A stretch of 64,000 nucleotides of DNA from Paenibacillus polymyxa M1 (GTDB lineage: Bacteria > Bacillota > Bacilli > Paenibacillales > Paenibacillaceae). The stretch's first letter is position 1. Every line of letters starts with the position of its first letter. A program made the position numbers and the translations under genes. This document shows positions 1-7,675 of the stretch, piece after piece. Location: positions 1,805,501-1,869,500 of the forward strand of contig NC_017542.1 of assembly GCF_000237325.1 (NCBI RefSeq), written 5' to 3'. The notes beneath the pieces were generated by a model. That model had not been told where the DNA came from. It was given only the letters and a program-made list of their open reading frames with translations, and ran no database searches.

Positions 1-932
1 TGTATACATGGGCAAGCACAGAATATAAACCTGATACTGAAGATTACTATCGCAAATGTAATATCCAAATCGTTAGAAATGAAAACACAATTTGAGATAT
101 TACGTTTACACACGCTTACGTAGATGAGTATCAAGAACAGATTGATACCAGTAAAGAGATCATTGAGTTTGAACTTGTTTTAAAACAAAAAGAAGATCAA
201 TTGGGAAAAATACAGTACAGTCCTCAGGTAGAACCTAAGGAAACAAGAGAACAGGATGAGTCTGATGCCTCGAAAAAAGTATTGGAAGGTGCATACAGTA
301 AGAATATGTTAGTGTATGCAGGAAATAATACTTTTCCGTTTGAAAATCCGATGGTAGAACTAGAAAAGACTTGGGTGCGAGGCGTAGAGAAGGTAAAAGA
401 TTCAACAGATACTGTAATACATTATCCTGATCGTAAAGCATTTGCATTAGTAGCTGTTCCTATAGCTCGAAAGAAGTACGGGGACATCACAGCCAATTTA
501 CTTCAACATTCACTTGACTACAAACCAGGAAATTTACACTTTAACGAGTGGTCGTATGAGGCACAGCAAATTAAAAAATCTAAAGAGCACATCGCAATAG
601 TTAATGAAGAAGTCAAAAAAGCTAACGCTAATAAAGTTAAAAGTTTTTCTTATAATGGATCTGAGCAATTAGAAAGTGATAGAGATTTATATAATGCTTT
701 TCACAAAATGAAGTACAAAATAGATGGAACATATGTAAACGGGCAATGGAAAATTACTACAACGTATTCTGATGTCTATAATTTTGAGTATAATTTTAAA
801 CAAATGTTTACTGGGAACAACAAACTTGGTTGGGCTGCAGCAAACCTAACAAATTTAATGGAATCATGGGGAACACTAAATGAGTATACGTCTTATGTAA
901 CAGTTACTGATACAAAAAAAGCTTGGAAGTGA
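1..932 (+). pseudogene. 3' part of a toxin-like protein, interrupted by an in-frame TGA
   Basis: Reading from base 3, the frame is open and protein-like on both sides of a TGA at 93-95. Upstream it gives ...NIQIVRNENTI and downstream DITFTHAYVDEYQEQ..., then runs to a stop at 930-932. A Trp codon (TGG) at that place would restore one continuous protein. The part around the stop (alternating strands, THAYVDEY, FELVLKQKED) resembles the end of a phage-tail-tube or Hcp-like domain. The C-terminal 240 residues (MGKIQYS... from a TTG at 201) end in a Tyr/Trp-rich segment with the pattern G-x-W-K-I-x-x-T-Y-S-D-V-Y, reminiscent of secreted polymorphic-toxin tips. I do not recognise a family for certain. 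The TTG at 201 has no good ribosome-binding site, so it is probably not a native start. The 5' end lies outside the window. Alternatives are a functional split gene or a base error at 93-95. Confidence 0.55.
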
Positions 933-946
933 GGTGTGAATTGCGG

Positions 947-1336
947 ATGAAGCGTAGATATATCTTTATTTTGATCTTGCTCTCTCTACTAGTTATAACT
1001 ACTACTATAATTTTTTTAGTGAATTTGGGGGATAATACGAAGTATAAATACCCATCAGGCAAAGATACCGTAGAATATTTTGGTGACGGGACTTTTCAAA
1101 TTTTGAGAGGGGGGCCGCAAGACCCTTTAATACTTTATAATCATCTTGCTGATCCACTGGAAAAAGCTGTTGATAATATTGTGTCATATAAGATAAAAAA
1201 AAATATCGTATACGTGGTTGGTGAAAATAGCTTTATTAAATTGGATTCAAATACCAACACATACGTGAAAAAGAAACGGATTTCCGACTTTACTCCCAAA
1301 GATAGAGAGATATTTAATGAATTAATGGAAAAATAA
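947..1336 (+). CDS. Small membrane-anchored protein, possible immunity partner
   Basis: The protein is about 129 residues: a Lys/Arg-rich start (MKRRY), one hydrophobic segment (about residues 5-26), then a polar domain rich in Tyr and Val with a GDGTFQI motif and repeated short strands (IVYVVGE, SFIKLDS). The segment is a single transmembrane anchor or an uncleaved signal, because no lipobox Cys is visible. The GAGGTG at 931-936 overlaps the stop of the preceding gene and serves the ATG at 947 (a TTG at 941 is the alternative). The tight spacing suggests co-transcription with the toxin-like gene, which is why an immunity role is inferred. I do not recognise the family. Confidence 0.5.
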   Translation: MKRRYIFILILLSLLVITTTIIFLVNLGDNTKYKYPSGKDTVEYFGDGTFQILRGGPQDPLILYNHLADPLEKAVDNIVSYKIKKNIVYVVGENSFIKLDSNTNTYVKKKRISDFTPKDREIFNELMEK

Positions 1337-1426
1337 AAGTAAAGTCTCCAGACTTACCTAGAGCCTTTTTGTGGTGTAATCTGGATTGTGTGACAAAACC
1401 GCTATAAAGGGCGAGGTGATGCATAG

Positions 1427-1585
1427 ATGCATATTGAATTTATTACATCTGATTCTACTGATAAATTACGAGACGCTTGTTATGAGTATAATTATAAAAA
1501 ATATGAAAGTGTACAGCGTGACAGGCGTATATGTAAGAATTTCAACGGAAGAACAGACGTGCAAGATCATCTGGAAAGATCATAG
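1427..1585 (+). CDS. Small ORF, 52 residues, possibly a gene remnant
   Basis: The ATG at 1427 follows GCGAGGTG at 1411-1418. It encodes a 52-residue polar peptide beginning MHIEFITSDSTDKLRDAC and ending at TAG 1583-1585. Reading on through the stop gives FEIADQ and then two stops, so this may be the 5' end of a longer gene that was broken. No family is recognised. Confidence 0.3.
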   Translation: MHIEFITSDSTDKLRDACYEYNYKKYESVQRDRRICKNFNGRTDVQDHLERS

Positions 1586-1752
1586 TTTGAAATTGCTGAC
1601 CAATGATGATGTTACAAAATACTTGATAATGATTTTTAGGCAATTTCTTAGAGACATTCTTAGTAAAACAATAATGGCTACTGGAGTATGAAAACAGCTT
1701 ATTTCTAGAGTCAGGTGATCAATATTGAAAGGAGGTTGTTTTAACCGCTCCT

Positions 1753-1842
1753 GTGAATTTGGAAAGTAATTTGCGTAAATACATAGTAGAAATGACTAAA
1801 GGCCAACGAGCTACTTTGGTTCTGGATGGAGCGCCTGTCTAA
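1753..1842 (+). CDS. Small ORF, 29 residues, probable fragment
   Basis: The GTG at 1753 opens a frame giving NLESNLRKYIVEMTKGQ and ending in DGAPV. The same frame is open back to 1729, just past the stop at 1726-1728, and overlaps a strong GAAAGGAGG at 1730-1738. That site is too far from the GTG for a normal start. The composition is protein-like (amphipathic, then a beta-like end), so this is more likely a fragment than noise. Confidence 0.22.
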   Translation: MNLESNLRKYIVEMTKGQRATLVLDGAPV

Positions 1843-1866
1843 TATTTGTTTTAAAGGAGGTACTGG

Positions 1867-1944
1867 ATGGGAAAAGAAAGGATGAATGTTAATTGTCAAA
1901 AAAACACTATATATAATAGTAGAAAAAAATTAAGCTTTCAGTAA
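1867..1944 (+). CDS. Tiny ORF with a strong ribosome-binding site
   Basis: The ATG at 1867 follows AAAGGAGG (1853-1860) at normal spacing and encodes 25 residues, very basic and Asn-rich (MGKERMNVNCQKN...), ending at TAA 1942-1944. The start signal is as good as that of any real gene here. The product is either a small peptide or the stub of a deleted gene. Confidence 0.28.
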   Translation: MGKERMNVNCQKNTIYNSRKKLSFQ

Positions 1945-2046
1945 AATGTGATACCACGCATGATACCGAAAGCTATTAAGTCTAAAGAAAAATTGTTAAT
2001 TTAGCTGTGCGTATAACATTAATCCCCCCAATTGAGCGGTAGTGTA

Positions 2047-2086
2047 GAAGGCGAACTTTTTAAGTTCGTCTTCTTTTATTTTTTCT
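2047..2086 (+). terminator. Rho-independent terminator
   Basis: GAAGGCGAAC (2047-2056) pairs with GTTCGTCTTC (2064-2073) with one G-U pair, followed by a T-rich run. It separates the decayed stretch from ymaF. Confidence 0.75.
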
Positions 2087-2172
2087 GTGACCGCAGATAG
2101 TTGCCTAGCACTTATGTATGTTTGCTTAATAGGATGTTGTGAGCGACATAAACATAAGGAGGCAACCAACAG

Positions 2173-2535
2173 ATGCAGAAGAATAAACCTGTAGTAAAGA
2201 AGAAGACAATCTCTTCTAAACAGACACAAAGGCATGTACATGAATTTGAAGGTAGTACCAAACTGGCTGAAGAAGGTGCAGACCGACATAACCACCGCTT
2301 TGCAGGTGTTACTGGGCAAGCGATTCGAGTTGGAAGAAGTCATGTCCACGAAATTGATCTTACAAAAACTGATTTCGTGAACCACTTTCATAATCTGAGA
2401 AGGATTAGAACAGGACCAGCTATTCCAGTCGGAAATGGAAAACACGTACATTTTGTTACGGGCCAAACTACATTAAATGATGGTCATGTACACCAGTTTA
2501 ATTTCGCAACATTGATTGAGGCACCTCTTGTTTAA
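2173..2535 (+). CDS. ymaF: YmaF family protein
   Basis: This 120-residue protein has repeated His-x-His motifs: HVHEFEGS (about residue 21), HNHRFAGVTGQ, HVHEI, HFH, HVHFVTG and HVHQFNF. This matches the YmaF family of Bacillus, whose function is unknown; the periodic His pairs suggest metal binding (inference). The N-terminus is Lys/Gln-rich. The start at 2173 follows AAGGAGG at 2156-2162. It stands between two terminators and is probably monocistronic. Confidence 0.85.
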   Translation: MQKNKPVVKKKTISSKQTQRHVHEFEGSTKLAEEGADRHNHRFAGVTGQAIRVGRSHVHEIDLTKTDFVNHFHNLRRIRTGPAIPVGNGKHVHFVTGQTTLNDGHVHQFNFATLIEAPLV

Positions 2536-2563
2536 TGAACGGTAGTTTGACTAAATCAAAAAG

Positions 2564-2597
2564 CTCTGCTAACCATAATTGGTCGGCAGAGATTTTT
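2564..2597 (+). terminator. Terminator after ymaF
   Basis: CTCTGC (2564-2569) and ACC (2572-2574) pair with GGT (2581-2583) and GCAGAG (2586-2591), with a small internal mismatch, followed by ATTTTT. It lies 30 bases after the ymaF stop. Confidence 0.6.
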
Positions 2598-2762
2598 GGT
2601 CTTACATTGATTCTATACTTCTTGCTTATGATCAGCTGTAATTTGATGTGCTTTATGATAAGCCGTCTTATGTGCACTGTAAGTATATATTTTTGTTTCA
2701 TTTTATGGTTAGTGTCACCAATAAGCAATCTTTAATGTTGGGAAGGCTCGTCTGTTACACGT

Positions 2763-3602
2763 TTATTTATCTGAAGTTTTATGGTCTAAGTCATGATGTA
2801 ACTCGGTTGCTGGTATTTTGGCATTATAGATCTGGCCTTTGGCAACGGGGTTAGAGATGTATACATAGCTCCCGGTTCCATCCGGTGCACTTCCTGTTGC
2901 CCACAGACCTTCACTAGATTCTTCGCCTTCAGACAAGTTCCAAAACTCATATGCCTCAGGCTGAGATTCTTGCTCTGCTTCAGGAGGAAAGGAAGCCGGT
3001 ACCACAACACCATTTTTTTCTTCTAATTCTTGGATTGCCGCCAGCCATTGATACTGATGATAGCGGTCGCGTGCTAGCATTTTCCGCAATGTAGCCCTAA
3101 CGCTTTCATCTTGGGTCATATGATATAGTCTTGCTACCTGCAATCGACCTTGACTCTCTGCATGCAGGTTGGACCGCATATCTGCCAAAAGATTACCACT
3201 CGCAACAATGTAAGAACCGTTCCATGGAACTCCATTTGAATTAGTAGGTAATCCGCCCAGACCACTGACGAGTAGGTGTTGCGGGTTAATTCCCCCCATA
3301 ATGGCAGCTGTAACAGGGTCTTTGGCAGCTTGCTCCTGATCTTCTGGTTTAGCCCCATCAAGTAATTGACTAATTAAAGCACACAGCATCTCCACATGCC
3401 CTATTTCTTCTGTTCCAATATCCATTAACATATCTTTATATTTTTCATCACCGCGACAGTTGAACCCTTGAAACAAATATTGCATCATCACGGTCATTTC
3501 TCCGAATTGGCCTCCCAAAACTTCTTGTACCTGTCGGGCAAATAGAGGGTCAGGTCGCTCTACTTTCACTTCGAACTGCAACTCTTTTTGATGTCTAAAC
3601 AT
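2763..3602 (-). CDS. Manganese catalase family protein
   Basis: This 279-residue protein belongs to the di-manganese catalase family (ferritin-like four-helix bundle; 2 H2O2 to O2 and water), like B. subtilis YdbD/YjqC. All expected metal ligands are present: E35 (GGQFGEM), E66 and H69 (GTEEIGHVE), a Glu in NLHAES and a His in ARDRYHQY. The numbers agree with those of the Lactobacillus plantarum enzyme. The acidic C-terminal tail contains VYISNP, common in this family. The start follows AGGAGG on the minus strand (complement of 3608-3613). It is divergent from a second catalase at 3828 with about 225 bases between them, which probably hold both promoters. A spore-coat or stress role is inferred. 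Confidence 0.9.
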   Translation of the reverse strand: MFRHQKELQFEVKVERPDPLFARQVQEVLGGQFGEMTVMMQYLFQGFNCRGDEKYKDMLMDIGTEEIGHVEMLCALISQLLDGAKPEDQEQAAKDPVTAAIMGGINPQHLLVSGLGGLPTNSNGVPWNGSYIVASGNLLADMRSNLHAESQGRLQVARLYHMTQDESVRATLRKMLARDRYHQYQWLAAIQELEEKNGVVVPASFPPEAEQESQPEAYEFWNLSEGEESSEGLWATGSAPDGTGSYVYISNPVAKGQIYNAKIPATELHHDLDHKTSDK

Positions 3603-3827
3603 AATTAGTCCTCCTATAGGTTAAAAGCAGTTTAGTGAATCCAAGCTATATTAACCCATTCAATGCGCAACAAAACGAGGAGCTGCTTAACAACAAATAT
3701 CCCTAATACTAGACTGATAGGAGCCTGCATAATAATAACCTTTCTGTTTCTTTGTCTTGTATAAAAATGATAAAAATGGGTAGCATATGTTTTACTTCAA
3801 AATAAAAGCTCTGAGGGGGTTTTGGTA
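3603..3827. promoter_or_regulatory. Divergent intergenic region between two manganese catalases
   Basis: These 225 AT-rich bases separate the two divergent catalase genes and must hold both promoters. I see no convincing -35/-10 pair or palindromic operator, which would fit sporulation-sigma control, but this is not proven. Confidence 0.4.
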
Positions 3828-4682
3828 TTGTATTTTTATAAAGAAGATTTGATTAACTTAATAGTGCCCGATAAACCCGACCCAGCTGCTGCAAAAGTGA
3901 TTCAGGAGGTATTGGGTGGTCGATTTGGAGAAATGCGTACGATGATGCAGTTTTTCTTTCAAAGTAATAATTTTCGTGGTAATGCTGTGCAGTATAGGGA
4001 TTTGATACGAGGAGTTTTCCTAGAGGAGCTTAGTCATGTTGAACTGGTCCAACATACCATAAATCAACTTCTGACTGGCTCAGGCGAAGACCAAGCCGGC
4101 GATGCTGGAATTGATCATGCTCCTTTGGATGAAGCGATAAAACATGCCAATCCTCATCATTTTATTATGGGAGCTCAAAGTTCCTTACCCGTTGATGCAA
4201 GTGGTAACCCTTGGTTAGGCAGTTATGTCTATTCCCACGGCAATCTGATTAGTGATTTGCTTGATAATCTCGTACTCGAATCTACAGGGGTTCTGCAAAA
4301 ATCCCGAATTTACGAAATGAGCTCGAACAAAACATTCCGGGAAACATTAGCTTTTTTGATTGTACGAGATAATGCTCATCAAAATGCGTTTGCCAAAGCG
4401 TTAGAGACACTTGGAGTAGATTGGGGCAAATTGTTCCCGGTTCCAAACTACGATATTAACAAGTATCCAGAATGTCGGAAGTATGTTGAAATGGGCTTTC
4501 ACAATGCACAGTTTAATTTTCGATTGGATTCTACCCGTATTGGAGAAATATTCAATGGGCAAACGCCAAGCAGAAACGGTGGAGATTTGAGTGTCATTGA
4601 CCCTCCAGAAGGCTTTCCTCTTCCGTATATGCCTGAATTGCCTAATGAACATAGCCCAGGCCTACAAGATCTTAACTCCTAG
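3828..4682 (+). CDS. Manganese catalase family protein (second copy)
   Basis: This protein of about 284 residues is a paralogue of the divergent gene at 2763-3602. It keeps the ligand pattern: Glu in GGRFGEM, Glu and His in FLEELSHVE, Glu in LVLEST, His in VRDNAHQN. The C-terminal part differs (a Pro-rich end, PEGFPLPYMPELP). GAGGGGG at 3813-3819 fits a TTG start at 3828; the TTG at 3822 would be only two bases from it. Together with CotJC at 13868 this window carries three proteins of the family. The terminator downstream is split by an insertion sequence. Confidence 0.87.
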   Translation: MYFYKEDLINLIVPDKPDPAAAKVIQEVLGGRFGEMRTMMQFFFQSNNFRGNAVQYRDLIRGVFLEELSHVELVQHTINQLLTGSGEDQAGDAGIDHAPLDEAIKHANPHHFIMGAQSSLPVDASGNPWLGSYVYSHGNLISDLLDNLVLESTGVLQKSRIYEMSSNKTFRETLAFLIVRDNAHQNAFAKALETLGVDWGKLFPVPNYDINKYPECRKYVEMGFHNAQFNFRLDSTRIGEIFNGQTPSRNGGDLSVIDPPEGFPLPYMPELPNEHSPGLQDLNS

Positions 4683-4727
4683 GATTAAACAAGCAATACA
4701 GAGTAATTGGGCTAATGTTTGTAATAC

Positions 4728-4763
4728 AAAAAGAGGCTGTCCTTTGTAGGAAAAACCTACGGA
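4728..4763. terminator. Left half of a bidirectional terminator broken by an IS
   Basis: Bases 4728-4745 (AAAAAGAGGCTGTCCTTT) are the inverted repeat of 6255-6272, with one G-U pair. Between them and the IS lies a small hairpin, GTAGG-AAAAA-CCTAC (4746-4760), then GGA. If the IS and one copy of GGA are removed, the two halves form an 18-bp stem flanked by A and T runs. This is a terminator for the convergent genes at 3828-4682 and 6341-7405. Confidence 0.72.
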
Positions 4764-4798
4764 TGAACTGTGACCCGTAAGATGGACACTTTGAAAAA
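4764..4798 (+). repeat. Left inverted repeat of the IS
   Basis: The first 13 bases, TGAACTGTGACCC, are identical to the complement of the right end. Weaker similarity continues through GGACACTTTGAAAAA. Confidence 0.8.
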
Positions 4799-4820
4799 AG
4801 TGCCCTCTTACGGGTCTTTT
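4772..4820 (+). terminator. Inward-facing hairpin inside the IS left end
   Basis: GACCCGTAAGA (4772-4782) pairs perfectly with TCTTACGGGTC (4806-4816), followed by TTTT. Such a hairpin would stop outside transcription from entering the transposase gene. This is a known strategy of insertion sequences; its action here is inferred. Confidence 0.65.
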
Positions 4821-4862
4821 GTGTTTTAATCAGATTATAAAAGTTTGTGGGGATGAAGAATT

Positions 4863-6200
4863 ATGAGAAAAATCAGACGAGTTTTTACGGAGCAAGAGAT
4901 CAAGGCGCTGGAGTCAAATCCATCCGTTCTTCGCGTATCAGAGAAGAATATCACGTATTCTCCTGCCTTTAAGATTGCAGCCGTACAGGCCAATCAAGCA
5001 GGGCATACACCCACGGAAATCTTCGTACAGGCAGGATTTAACGTCGAACTCATTGGACAGGAGACGCCAAAAAGATGTCTGGATCGTTGGCGAAAAACAT
5101 ATGCTTCTTCAGGTGATGCGGGGCTGCTGGAAGAGCGTAGGGGGAAGGGAAGCTCAGGAAGACCGGCTAGTCGTGAGCCATCGGCTGAGGAAAAACTCCG
5201 TCTTGCTGAGGCACGTATCAAGCTTTTGGAAGCCGAGAATGAACTCTTAAAAAAGCTAGAAGCGCTCGAAAGGCACAAAGACAACAATGAATTACTAGCG
5301 TCTTCCGAGCGCTTTCAGCTCATCAATCAAGTTGTTCGTAAACATGGATTGAGACGTGTGATTCGCTATCTTTGTAAGCTTGCTGAGGTAAGTACGAGCG
5401 GGTACTATCGCTGGTGTGCGGCAGAAGAACATCGCCAGCTTCGAGAAGCTGCCGATGAACGAGACTTTTTACTGCTGAAGGCGCACTTTGATGCACTTCG
5501 AGGGAAGGCTGGCGCGCTGGTCATCAAGATGAGGTTAGAACGTCTTCATGGAATCGTTATGAATCACAAGAAAATTCGCCGTTTGATGCGGAAATTCAAA
5601 CTCGTTGCTGTGATTCGTCAAGCGAATCCCTATCGTAAAATGGCTAAAGCCACACAAGAGCACCGCACCTGCCCGAACCTCCTGAAGCGTCGGTTTGACC
5701 ATGGAGAGCCTGAAAGGGTATTGCTAACCGACATTACTTATATGCATTATGGAAATGGCCAGCGGGCTTATTTGTCCTGTGTAAAGGATGGTGCAACAAA
5801 AGAAATCTTAGCTCACTATCTGTCCTCTTCTTTGAAATTGTCTCTTGTCCAACAAACACTGAAGCGACTGCTTAACCGTTTAGGCGGGGAAGTCCATCCG
5901 GAGGCTATCTTTCACTCTGATCAGGGATTCCATTACACACATCCTGAGGTTCGTTCCATGATCGCTAAAGCTGGCTTTAACCAATCGATGTCACGCAAAG
6001 GAAACTGTTGGGATAATGCTTCTATGGAGACGTTCTTCGGGCATATGAAGGATGAATTAGAGTTCAAGGATTGCTCATGCCTACAAGAGTTGCGAGTTCG
6101 TGTCAACGAATACATCACTTATTACAATACCGAACGGTTCCAATGGACATTAAAAAAGATGACTCCTGATGAATACAGAAGTCATCTCATTGCTGCTTGA
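4863..6200 (+). CDS. IS3-family transposase, single-ORF form
   Basis: This 445-residue transposase has an N-terminal helix-turn-helix region (about 1-100), a Leu/Glu-rich coiled coil (about 115-140), an HTH_21-type segment and an integrase core. The catalytic triad is visible as D (LLTDITY), D (HSDQGFHY) and E (NASMETFF), with the family's usual RKGNCWDN before the Glu. Many IS3 elements make this protein from two frames by -1 slippage, but here the whole length is one frame. The start ATG at 4863 follows GTGGGGATG. It catalyses cut-out, circle formation and reinsertion. Confidence 0.93.
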   Translation: MRKIRRVFTEQEIKALESNPSVLRVSEKNITYSPAFKIAAVQANQAGHTPTEIFVQAGFNVELIGQETPKRCLDRWRKTYASSGDAGLLEERRGKGSSGRPASREPSAEEKLRLAEARIKLLEAENELLKKLEALERHKDNNELLASSERFQLINQVVRKHGLRRVIRYLCKLAEVSTSGYYRWCAAEEHRQLREAADERDFLLLKAHFDALRGKAGALVIKMRLERLHGIVMNHKKIRRLMRKFKLVAVIRQANPYRKMAKATQEHRTCPNLLKRRFDHGEPERVLLTDITYMHYGNGQRAYLSCVKDGATKEILAHYLSSSLKLSLVQQTLKRLLNRLGGEVHPEAIFHSDQGFHYTHPEVRSMIAKAGFNQSMSRKGNCWDNASMETFFGHMKDELEFKDCSCLQELRVRVNEYITYYNTERFQWTLKKMTPDEYRSHLIAA

Positions 6201-6212
6201 TGAATAGGGACC

Positions 6213-6249
6213 CTTTTTCAAAAGGACCCACAAATGGGGTCACAGTTCA
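6213..6249 (-). repeat. Right inverted repeat of the IS
   Basis: The complement reads TGAACTGTGACCCC, then a variable part, then CCTTTTGAAAAAG, matching the left end. Confidence 0.8.
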
Positions 6250-6272
6250 GGATTAAAGGACAGTCTCTTTTT
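6250..6272. terminator. Right half of the IS-split terminator
   Basis: AAAGGACAGTCTCTTTTT (6255-6272) is the partner of 4728-4745. GGA at 6250-6252 is the second copy of the target duplication. For the minus-strand HD-GYP gene this half no longer has its pairing partner nearby. Confidence 0.7.
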
Positions 6273-6340
6273 ATTCGTGTAGCCTGTGCTTCGGTAAAAC
6301 ATTCCGTACAAACAAAGTAACGCCGGGTGGCAGTGGCAGA

Positions 6341-7405
6341 TCAGGATTCCAGATAAATTTCGTCAATGTATACATGGCGTTCCTTTGACAAATCTATATA
6401 TTCATTATCGTTAATTCTTACTAAGGGTCTGAAGTAATCCACAGGATTGTTCAGAATAATAGTTCCTGTCTGGCCTGTAGTCAATAGAACCTGCTTATTA
6501 ATAAAATTCGGAAGCATATGTCTGATGAACACTTGGGTAGTTTCTGGATTCAGATGTCCAAAACTCATACTGTGCAGCTCGCGTAATACGGTGAGCAACT
6601 CCTGTTTTGTCTGATACACACGGTTGGAAATCATCGCGCTGTATACGTCGGCAACAGCTGTTATGCTGGCAAAAGGATGAATCTCTTCTTTGAACAGTCC
6701 GTGGGGGTATCCACTTCCGTCTTCGCGTTCGTGATGCTGCAAGGCGACAATTGCTGAAATATCATCGCTGGTTGAATTGCGAATAATATCATAGCCATAC
6801 AGAGAATGTTTCTTCATCTCATGAAATTCTTCAGGTGTTAGTTTATCTGGTTTATTTAAAATTTCATCCGGTATCATGGACTTGCCTATATCGTGTAAAT
6901 ATCCAGCTTTGCCCGCGGCATATGCCTCTTCCTCTGTATATCCAAGCCAAGTGGCAATGTAATATGACAGTATACCTACTTGGAGAGAATGGTTATAGGT
7001 ATAGTGATCTCCCCGTTCCATAATTAACAGCAGAGATACGACATCTTTTTGACGAGCCAGCTCTGAAACAAGAGGGGCGAACAGCTCATCAACTCGATGT
7101 TCATCAAATTTTCCAGTTGAGGAAGCTTCGAGGAACATGCTTTCAAAGCCACTGATCGTTTGCTCCATAAGGGGAACGGCGCGTTTGAGGGACTCGGGGG
7201 AAGCAGGAACATCGGGGGCAAAGCCAACCGGAATGCTCGTAGAACCAGCATCAATGTCAATATAATCGACACCATGCATAATGAGCTTGGAAATATCGTC
7301 ATGCTGAAGCTCGGTGCCCTGAATCAAGACAGGTACACCGTGCCCATTGTATGTATCGGATTTGAGGCGATCTCCCGGCTTGGCATCGGTAACGTGAACT
7401 CTCAT
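6341..7405 (-). CDS. HD-GYP domain protein, probable cyclic-di-GMP phosphodiesterase
   Basis: This 354-residue cytosolic protein has an N-terminal beta-rich region of about 110 residues (MRVHVTDAKPGDRL..., as in DUF3391-like segments) and an HD-GYP domain (about 125-290). Visible motifs are YNHSLQVG, the metal-binding HDIGK, HSLYGYDI, HHEREDGSGYP and ADVYSAM. All HD and GYP residues are kept, so it should be active. The family hydrolyses cyclic di-GMP. No sensor or membrane segment is seen. The start ATG follows AAGGAGG (complement of 7412-7418). The gene is convergent with the catalase at 3828 and divergent from yunD. A second HD-GYP protein of similar layout lies at 9132. Confidence 0.9.
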   Translation of the reverse strand: MRVHVTDAKPGDRLKSDTYNGHGVPVLIQGTELQHDDISKLIMHGVDYIDIDAGSTSIPVGFAPDVPASPESLKRAVPLMEQTISGFESMFLEASSTGKFDEHRVDELFAPLVSELARQKDVVSLLLIMERGDHYTYNHSLQVGILSYYIATWLGYTEEEAYAAGKAGYLHDIGKSMIPDEILNKPDKLTPEEFHEMKKHSLYGYDIIRNSTSDDISAIVALQHHEREDGSGYPHGLFKEEIHPFASITAVADVYSAMISNRVYQTKQELLTVLRELHSMSFGHLNPETTQVFIRHMLPNFINKQVLLTTGQTGTIILNNPVDYFRPLVRINDNEYIDLSKERHVYIDEIYLES

Positions 7406-7675
7406 GTGCTAACCTCCTTGTCGTAAATTTGTCGAAAATACGAAACAAACTTAATATATCAAGAATTATATGGGATGACAACGACTAATTTACTATTATT
7501 CCAAGCTGTAAAATAGGTCCCAAGGACCCGTCTCCTCTGAGTTACATATAGAAGGCAATGTCAATGATTTTCACTATCTATGTCCACCTCATATGTACCA
7601 TATTGCTAAATAACATGGTATGCTTAAACATTAGAAGCTCCAAAGTCGATATATAAAATATAGAGGAGGGCGGTT
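7406..7675. promoter_or_regulatory. Divergent region between HD-GYP and yunD
   Basis: This 270-base region holds a dyad TACCAT-N13-ATGGTA (about 7597-7621) and a short palindrome GGTCC-CAA-GGACC (about 7516-7528). Neither matches an operator I know. Promoters for both genes must lie here. Confidence 0.35.

Larger units (their letters stand above)
1337..2172. other. Gene-poor, decayed-looking stretch
   Basis: These roughly 830 bases are AT-rich and hold only tiny reading frames, three of which carry plausible starts (1427, 1753, 1867), plus a terminator near 2047-2086. Two strong AGGAGG sites (1730-1738 and 1853-1860) stand in front of very short frames. This is what is left when genes erode by deletion, or the stretch may encode small peptides. 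A 101-codon frame across 1386-1691 has no good start signal and is not accepted. Confidence 0.5.
4764..6249 (+). mobile_element. IS3-family insertion sequence, complete
   Basis: The element starts TGAACTGTGACCC and ends in its inverted repeat GGGGTCACAGTTCA, with the 5'-TG...CA-3' ends typical of IS3-family elements. It is flanked by a 3-bp direct repeat GGA (4761-4763 and 6250-6252), consistent with target duplication. It encodes one long transposase. It looks intact and fairly recent: both ends match, the duplication is exact and the reading frame is undamaged. Confidence 0.85.

Noticed and set aside
1386..1691. 101-codon plus-strand frame in the decayed region
   Set aside because: No ribosome-binding site and unusual composition; the 1427 start in another frame has a better start signal.
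2498..2854. Small frames on both strands between ymaF and the catalase
   Set aside because: They overlap the ymaF terminator or the catalase 3' end and have no ribosome-binding sites.
4728..6272. The 18-base outer inverted repeats as the true ends of the IS
   Set aside because: The inner ends have TG...CA, match over the first 13 bases and are flanked by an exact GGA duplication; the outer arms make sense as a broken terminator.
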